A stretch of 64,000 nucleotides of DNA from Gnetum montanum (lineage: Eukaryota > Streptophyta > Gnetopsida > Gnetales > Gnetaceae): positions 7,015 through 71,014 of the forward strand of contig MNCI01006062.1 in assembly GCA_015680685.1 (NCBI GenBank). Direction: 5' to 3'. A program made the position numbers and the translations under genes. Positions 57,851-64,000 of this stretch are shown here, one piece after another. Positions within the stretch are counted from its first letter, which is position 1. Every line of letters starts with the position of its first letter. The notes under the pieces are model-generated. The model was not told the DNA's origin, did not search any database, and saw nothing but the letters and a program-made list of their open reading frames with translations.

Positions 57851-58325
57851 TGTTGTCACCCCCCACCCCNACTTACCATCATTTTGTCATTCAGACGAAG
57901 GGAGTTTTTGAACTTTTTCTCTTTGACTTGTAATTGAGTGCCCTTGCTTTTCTCACTCTATCTCGCTTGCTGGTACTCCAATTTTAATTCCGTTTGAACC
58001 TGCTTGAACCTAGAGTGTTCAACTTAGTCATGGGGGAGTGATATCTGCCGAAAAGTGCCAAAAGTGCCTAACTTTTTTGAAATTTATCATCACCCAAAAG
58101 ACATCATTTAGGGTAATTAACTCTAACACTTAGAATAATTGTGCCTAAAAATCATTTAACCCTTAGGTATATTGGGAAACTAAAATGGCAATCACCTATG
58201 TCACAGGACTCATTATTACAAAAATTTCGAGCACTATCACATGTGATAACATAAGATCATTAATAAAGGCAAGTAGTAAGGTATAACTTGACTTCAAAAA
58301 CAACCTTACTAATGCTTGGCCCATG

Positions 58326-58334
58326 TGATTACAG
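58326..58334 (+). promoter_or_regulatory. Candidate splice acceptor of the aORF, element C
   Basis: TGATTACAG immediately before the ATG, identical at the homologous place in element D (38614-38606 minus) and TTATTACAA in E. Confidence 0.5.
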
Positions 58335-61124
58335 ATGGCCCCGAAATGTGGAAAATAGGAGGGTCCTGATCAAGGTAGAAAGAAATGATCTCGGAGAGGT
58401 GGAAGACAAGGTCCTACCAGAAAACATGTAGAATAAGAGAAGCAATCATTCAGCATTCATCAAGATGAACCTCCTACCAGATGGTCTGGGCAGGCAGAAG
58501 GAGGAGCTGCTATAGCACCTGAACTAGGACAACAACTCATGTTACCCCAAGATTGTGTTCAGGCTATCCATGAAAAGTCCACATTCACTACACTAATTAT
58601 GGAGTTGAACTTTGAATCATTCACAGAGTTCACTCCTGAGGTGGTTGGGAATCACCTCAAAGGGTCTCCCTTATGGCCTATCCTCTCTGAAAATGGTTCC
58701 TGGTACCTAGGAGAGATGTACCAATTTTGGCATAATAGGGAGCAAGACACCACTATTAATATTTGTGGTGTGACAGTTGACTTCTGTGCATAGGCCATTT
58801 CAGAAGTGTTAAACCTTCCGAATACAGGGCCCCAGGTTGCTCGATTATCCATCCATTCAGACCTCGATGTGCGAAAGGATTGGCTAGAAAAGGCTTATGG
58901 CAGAGATAAAGCATTTGGTGAACTGACAACGAAAGAGAGAGTTTACTTCAAAATTGGGACATATCACCCCTTCCCCATAAAGGGCTTAAAAAGGATATCG
59001 ATGTATGTGGCTAGAGGATGTGCAGTGTTGATGGGAAAGGTTAACGCTAGCCTACCCCATCAATATTTGACAGAGATCTTGAGGTGGTTCAAAGAATGAA
59101 AGATAGGGAAGATTGCACTGCCTTTTCCTTGTCTTATCAGAAAGCTTTGCCGACGTGCTGGTATTCGGGGATACACTAATGATGTCCTCTGAAAGGCCTA
59201 GACTACTTCATATGCTAAATTGCTAAAGGCGCCAACTCCAAGAAAAAGCACTAGCGAAGAGCTAGGACCAGAGCAAGAAGAAGAATAGATGGTTGGACCC
59301 ATTGCAACCCAACTTGTAGGACCTAGTAAACCTCTAGTTACAAGTCCCAGTCAACAACAACAAGAAGGGCCTAGCATAGGTCAGGATTAGCCGCCACCAC
59401 CGTAAGACTACAGACTATCAATGAGCCATCTTAGGGCCATCGCTAAGATGGTCAGTTGGGGAAGTCATGATGACGAAAAACTCTTCTGCGTCATCGATGA
59501 TGCCATTCAGCCTACGGTTTCATTGGATCACACAAGGGGAGAAGTATCCATTTAAAAAGGATGAGGGAAAAGTAGATGGTCACAACAGAGCTTCGGAAAC
59601 ACGACATCTTTCCAGGTGCAATTAGAGACTGGTGAAGGAGCCACCGTGGTGGTCATGCAACACCAGAATACCATAAGAGGTATAGAAGTGGTCGTAGACC
59701 ACAGCAAAGAATCCTTCAACATCCCTGTTGTGACACCAACATATCTCTCAAGAACATAGGATGCTCAAACTCTGGCCGAAACCTCAATGACTCCTATGGA
59801 ACATGAGGATGCACTTGATTGATTGCTTCAAATAGGACAAGTAATGACGTCCCTATTTGACATCCCTCAGGATGTTACAGCAATTCAGTCAGATGTCATT
59901 TCCACAAAGGGGAAGCTGGTCTTAACAGAGGTAAGGGCCGAGCATGCTGAAGTTGAAGTGCAGAAACTACAAGAGCAGCTCATGGCCTTACAAGCAGCAC
60001 AGTGGGACCCTCTGCAATTTGTTCCCGTAGACTAGCTAGAAAAATTTAGAACCGAGCATCTAACCAAATTAATAGAGGAGAATAAAAGGGTGGCCAATGA
60101 GAAAGAGAAGGCTATTTGGGATGCCTCCACAGCACAGGCGCAAACCCATGTGCATTTTAAGGCACTCAAGGCTTTCCAAGAAGAAAACAAGCAGCTGGTT
60201 GTAGACAATCTTCGATTGACCACTGTAGAAAAGCAAAAGAACATTCTCGATGAACACTTTCATCAATTATAAGAATAACTCATCTGAATCAACTAAGACG
60301 TGAGCTATTTAGCTAGAGAAAATGGAACCCTCTCGATGGAGAAGGTACGCGCCATTCGTCAAAAGTTAGCGATTGAGATAAGCACGTGGCAGAACGAGGC
60401 TAAAAGACATGAGAAGTTGAAGGAGCACTTTTGTGATCAAGTGGGAATGTATAAATAGATCCTTGAAAAGGTGATCCATATGGCCAAGGCCCAAATTAAC
60501 ACTATCAGTGTTCAACACACTGATTGGTGGACCATATTGGACACATACGCGTTTGTCCACCAAGTGGAAGTTAAGAATTAGGACCTACAAATTCAGGACT
60601 TGACAGAGTACATGGATTTGGCAAACCTAAGATATGCCAACCTTGCCATGTTAACAGTAGGGCACCCGAGAATAGAGCTCGAGTAGCAGGTAGCTTCCAC
60701 CCACATCAAATACGAAGCAAAAGTTGTGGAATGCAAGAGGTTGTTGGAGAAATTGGAAGTCACAAATTCTGAACTTGAGGTGGTAAAAGCCAACTAGTAG
60801 GGATAGAAATATGTTACAAATGACTTGGCTTGATGGCTAATGGACCTTCATAAATACAAGAACAAAGCCAAATCCTATGGGGAGGAATGACGGGTGTTCG
60901 CAGCTTGGTATGTCAAGGCCAATCAAATGTTCTCGCAACTACGCTGTCCGTGGGAGGTGCCAACTCCGTCAAACATTAGAAAATTAGCATGGATGGCACA
61001 AGACCCTCGGACTAAAGAGGAGAAGCTCCAAGCCATACGTTAGCATCATCAAACCTCAAAACCTAGAGCACAAGACAAAGGGAAGGCACCAATGGAGGAG
61101 CCACCGCCACCAGGAACTACATGA
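58335..61124 (+). pseudogene. aORF of element C (930-codon frame, nonsense-mutated)
   Basis: From ATG 58335 to TGA 61122-61124 the frame is kept over 930 codons, broken only by in-frame stops. Residues about 95-290: KGSPLWPILSENGSWYLGEM, TINICGVTVDFCA, ISEVLNLPNTGPQVARLSI, ERVYFKIGTYHPFPIKGLKR and LMGKVNASLPHQYLTEILRW, a globular domain whose 'V.F....I...L.LP' and 'R..Y....Y..FP' spacing recalls the putative plant transposon protein domain. From about residue 490 to 860 it is rich in Glu, Lys, Gln and Leu heptads (for example VEVQKLQEQLMALQAAQ and FQEENKQLVVDNLRL), likely coiled coil. It ends in a PMEEPPPPGTT tail. No signal peptide or transmembrane segment. Homologues in D and E. Role unknown. 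Confidence 0.8.
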
Positions 61125-61339
61125 GTTCCAAACTTTTGTAGTTGTAGCATATTCTATGTGTTGTGTCTTTATTTTTTTTCTTCCCACACTGCAGCATCAT
61201 CCCATTTCTTTTTCCATCTAATAATCCCATACCTATCCACTGTGTAATCACTGTAACTCGAGGACAAGTTTTTATTCAGTCGTGGGGGTATGATGCGATG
61301 CGATATCATGCCTTGAGTTTTTATTTAGTCATGGGGGTA
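61125..61339 (+). other. 3' end of element C with duplicated polypurine tract and LTR start
   Basis: TAATAATCCCATACCTATCC is followed by AGTCGTGGGGGTA (61278-61290) and TGATGCGATGC, then 49 bases later AGTCATGGGGGTA (61327-61339) and TGATGGGATGC. A 49-base unit holding tract and LTR start is duplicated. The 5' LTR start matches the second copy better. Confidence 0.8.
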
Positions 61340-62182
61340 TGATGGGATGCGATATCGCATATGCAATATCACATCTGCCGCGATATTGCATGGGCCGCAA
61401 TATCGCATCTTTCCTATGATATTGCGTACATGATATCACAACCCACCTCTAGTTCTATTAATAAGAGACAGCTCTCCCTTGTTTTGGGATATAGAGTTAG
61501 ATTGTAGCTAGACTCTAGTAGTTTGATCCCTCCATAGATAGATTATTTTCTAGTGTGTGCCCGTAGTGTGGTGAATGTAATTGTACGACATCCTTTATTC
61601 AAGTGTGACGTACTTGGACCCGCACATGATCAAAAATAAAGGTCGAGATTACTTCATCATTGCAGCATTCACTTAGTTTAACTATTTAATTAATTGTTAT
61701 TTATTGCTTTCCTAGTTAATCTCTCTTACCCTTATCTCATGTTAAAACACAGAATGAGTACGACTTGATTACAAGCATTTAAGTGTGACTACTTGGTAAT
61801 CTAGTAGCGTACCTAGGATCTGTGCTTGGTAATCCCAGTGGTAGTCATGCACAAAGTCCAAGATGTGTATGGATAATTAAGGAAACAGATGCTCATCGCA
61901 CTTAGGCTAGATTATATTCTCTTACCCTTTCTCTCCTAGCTTAGCATAGTTAATATTATCTTTCATTGCCTTAGGAGTAGCATTAGATTAGGAACCATAT
62001 CATAAACCTCACTCTAGACTAAACCATATATGAAAAATATAATACTAGTCCAGGTGGGAAGACAGCGAACTATGACCTAAGGATAACTGTCTAGGTGCTA
62101 CAACTAGTCCATCTGTGGAGTTCGACCAGATCGCACATGAAAATGCTTGTATTCGTATGGTTGAGTGTAGGGGCACTCATCA
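61340..62182 (+). mobile_element. 3' LTR of element C
   Basis: It aligns with 53623-54469, ends GGGGCACTCATCA, and has lost a short piece (TACCTCGC) near the end. U5 module at 61754-61896. AAGAG follows. Confidence 0.93.
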
Positions 62183-62187
62183 AAGAG

Positions 62188-62841
62188 GAATGTTCAAAAT
62201 TGGATAAAGAGGATGAAAAGGAAGATGAACCACCACTGCCACCGTAGTATTCACCACCACTCTTATGCTTGTTACAATCACCATTCTTAGATCTCTTGTT
62301 GTTGCGATGTTTACCTAAGTTCCTATTGTGGCTATCACTCTTTATTGAATCCAATTTATGAACAATGGATCACAGGGTCAAGTTCACACCCTCACCATTA
62401 GTAATAGGGGGTGGAGAATCTTCATGTTGAGAACCTTTAGTAGGAGGATCCTCAATGTCATCTTGATTTAGTAGGAATAAGGGATTGGTGTAATGTTTTT
62501 CCTTTGTAGCTTCATGGAGTTTCTCTTGATGTTGATCTCATTTATGTTTTATTTTAGTGGGATATTAGTTTTGAGTGTTGTATCTATCCATAATGTATTC
62601 TTTATGAAGATCTACTATGCCTAACTTCTTAAGGTTTTTGAATAACATTCTGAGCATAGATTGATTGAGGGGAGGGGGGCAAGATGACATTGCCCTCCAT
62701 ATCACACCATCATAGTTGTTCATCTTGATGTAGGATGAAGGTGAAGTTTAGCACAAACTCATCTAGATGAGCGTATACCACCTTGCATTCTTATGGGATC
62801 AGTGGTTTGGTACCCTCATGCTTGTAAGAAGAAGAATACAT
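62188..62841 (-). pseudogene. gag: gag of element D, N-terminal part (right of nested C)
   Basis: Minus-strand ATG 62841 opens a frame with MYSSSYKHEGTKPLIP, HLDEFVLNFTFILHQDEQL and GNVILPP, matching B's YTFTLHQDEQL and NIVLPP. It continues through a His/Arg/Ser-rich linker (SHNRNLGKHRNNKRSKNG, GGSGGSSSFSSSL) to the C insertion point. In-frame stops are present. Confidence 0.8.
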
Positions 62842-62978
62842 TTTATAAAACAAAATAGAATTATCAATGTGCTTTTATAATTCTATGTACAGTGGGAATG
62901 ATATTGACCTTTAGGTTCATACAATAATATTAATGGTATTAACTTAGACCTAAATAGCACACGTCCCACAAACAAAGT

Positions 62979-62996
62979 CCCTAGAAATGGCACCAA
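62979..62996 (-). other. Primer-binding site of element D
   Basis: On the minus strand TTGGTGCCATTTCTAGGG directly follows the 5' LTR; it is a decayed Asp-tRNA-type site, close to that of element A. Confidence 0.78.
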
Positions 62997-63914
62997 TGAT
63001 GAGCAATGAGGTACCCCTATGTCAAACCATACGAATCACGAAGCGTTTATGTGCAACTTAATTGAATTCCACAGACTTTATTGTTTCTAGTGCACTAACC
63101 CTTTAGGAAGTGAATCTAGCCTAAGGGTTAATTGTTGTCTTCCCAGTTACACTTGTGATGTTCGTTGGTATGGTTAAGTGTAACTGAGGCATCCGATTTT
63201 TAGCATTTTGTGTTTTATAAGTTGGTGCTCAAATGTAGATAAAAGGAATTTGATTAACTAATCTAAATTAACTAATTAACTATCATTTAACTAATCCTAA
63301 CATAAGCATCTAACCCCACTTTCTGTACACATCTTGAACCCACGTATCCACTACTGGGTGACTAAGCACTATGCTACTGTGCATACCAAGCAATAATGCT
63401 TCTGGGATTACCAAGCGAATACATGTTTTCCTTGAAGTGGTTGTACTTATGTGTGTAATCTATCTCGCTTAATTGCTTCATTAACTTAATAATTAGAAAA
63501 TATTTAATAACTAATGGAAAACATTTAATAAATAATTGAAAACATTAAATGCATAAATAAATTAGCTAATCTATCCAAAGTGCTGCAAAGTTTATTAGAA
63601 AGCTCATCTTTATTGCCACACACACTGTCATAATCAAGTACAACAATGCTCGAATAAAGATGTGTACACTCAATGACTCCTACTATAAGCACTTCGGGGG
63701 GAAAATTATAACTTTCAAATAGAAAAAATGCAAGAGATCTGCTACAACTACAATCTCTACTTATCATAAATGCAGCTGCAACCATGTATTTATAGCCAAA
63801 AATCAACAAAACTGACACTACGTCAACAGGAGCTGGTCGATGCATGGTAAGATGCATCAACTAGGCCTCGTCGAGGAGGCCATGTTGACACAACCAAATG
63901 GACAAGACCCATTA
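62997..63914 (-). mobile_element. 5' LTR of element D
   Basis: On the minus strand it starts TAATGGGTC (decayed TGATGAGTC) at 63914 and ends TTGCTCATCA at 62997. U3 motifs GGCCTCCTCGACGAGGCC are at about 63882-63863, TATAAATA at 63794-63787. The U5 module has P2 CCACTT/AAGTGG (63440-63435 with 63321-63316) and P3 CATGTATTC/GGATACGTG (63425-63417 with 63349-63341; wobble-compensated). GTCTT follows at 63915. Confidence 0.92.
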
Positions 63915-63919
63915 GTCTT

Positions 63920-64000
63920 CAACACTATTTGGGTTTTTGGTTTTGTCTACACTATGGTATAAATGTTGTTTTCATGGATTTCATCAATTTTCTACTTTTT
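63920..64000. other. Right flank of element D
   Basis: AT-rich, no feature recognised. Confidence 0.4.

Larger units (their letters stand above)
56191..58334 (+). other. Non-coding region of element C between gag and aORF
   Basis: T-rich TTTTTGTTTT block (56455-56560), A/C-rich run (57018-57042), conserved block (57418-57490; CCCATGGACACTTTAAGTG and CCTACTTTGGGGAGG), GATATC cluster (57815-57850), a single N at 57870 in a C run, internal polypurine motif TTAGTCATGGGGGAG (58024-58038), then AT-rich sequence to the splice-acceptor-like TGATTACAG (58326-58334). Confidence 0.75.
53618..62187 (+). mobile_element. Element C: gag plus aORF element without polymerase, target duplication AAGAG
   Basis: LTRs at 53623-54469 and 61340-62182 are bounded by AAGAG (53618-53622, 62183-62187). 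Internal order: primer site, gag, non-coding region, GATATC segment, internal polypurine motif, aORF, polypurine tract. No protease, RT, RNase H or integrase sequence is present: the frame after gag passes directly to the T-rich 3' non-coding block at 56450. It inserted in the gag of element D in opposite orientation. Must have been mobilised in trans. Confidence 0.94.
34600..63919 (-). mobile_element. Element D: complete-type Athila/Tat-like element carrying nested elements B and C
   Basis: Minus-strand LTRs at 63914-62997 (5') and 35502-34605 (3') are bounded by GTCTT at 34600-34604 and 63915-63919. Removing B (38796-46148) and C (53623-62182), each with its own perfect duplication, leaves an element of about 13 kb with gag, protease, RT/RNase H, integrase, internal promoter-like segment, aORF and polypurine tract. 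It is the only visible copy holding the full gene set and is the oldest of this nest. Confidence 0.93.

Noticed and set aside
57841-57875. C-rich run at 57858-57869 as a structural signal
   Set aside because: It contains an unresolved base and is not present in the homologous part of E; probably a sequencing-prone homopolymer.

Overview
This window is repeat-dominated plant nuclear DNA. I find no intact host gene. It is built almost entirely from nested, decayed retroelements: five related Ty3/gypsy elements of the Athila/Tat kind (called A to E here), Ty1/copia LTRs, L1 and RTE LINEs, a third LINE type, a tRNA-derived SINE head and a Penelope-like GIY-YIG fragment. The tRNA-Asp-like primer site, the CX2CX3HX4C Gag knuckle and the age of the insertions point to a large-genome seed plant. 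The Penelope-like piece, a group reported from conifers, makes a gymnosperm my best guess, but the sequence alone does not prove it.

Layout. 1-4127: 3' part of element E, with two LTR tails nested in its left end, a downstream additional ORF (aORF) and a 3' LTR. 4128-8800: an old LTR tail, the GIY-YIG fragment, a SINE head, a copia-like LTR and AT-rich degenerate repeats. 8820-18070: RTE LINE (+), L1 LINE (-) and fragments of a third LINE type. 18043-19352: copia 5' LTR, PBS and gag start. 20293-30917: element A (+; gag-pro-RT-RH-IN), bounded by the target duplication GATAT and carrying a nested LTR of family B beside an 826-base N run. 30923-34599: non-LTR sequence with a small gene-like island. 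34605-63914: element D (-), the oldest of the nest, bounded by GTCTT. Element B (38796-46148, +, CTTAT) sits inside D just upstream of its aORF, and element C (53623-62182, +, AAGAG) sits inside D's gag.

How the parts relate. A to D share LTR ends (TGATGA...CTCATCA, with some decay), a short U3 with a TATA box, a poly(A) signal, and a long U5. They have different gene contents. D has gag, pro, RT/RH, IN and aORF. A lacks aORF. B has gag-pro but no RT, RH, IN or aORF. C has gag and aORF but no protease or polymerase. B and C must therefore have depended on enzymes made elsewhere.

The most interesting signals are: (1) a nested-hairpin module in the U5 of LTRs A to D, tandemly repeated in family B, whose stems change sequence while keeping complementarity; (2) an aORF of about 930 codons behind a conserved splice acceptor (GTGATTACAG before ATG); and (3) an internal promoter-like segment upstream of the aORF that copies the U3 motif of its own family. 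All protein-coding copies carry stops or frameshifts. Boundaries given by LTR ends plus target duplications are firm; the limits of LINEs and copia LTRs are approximate.
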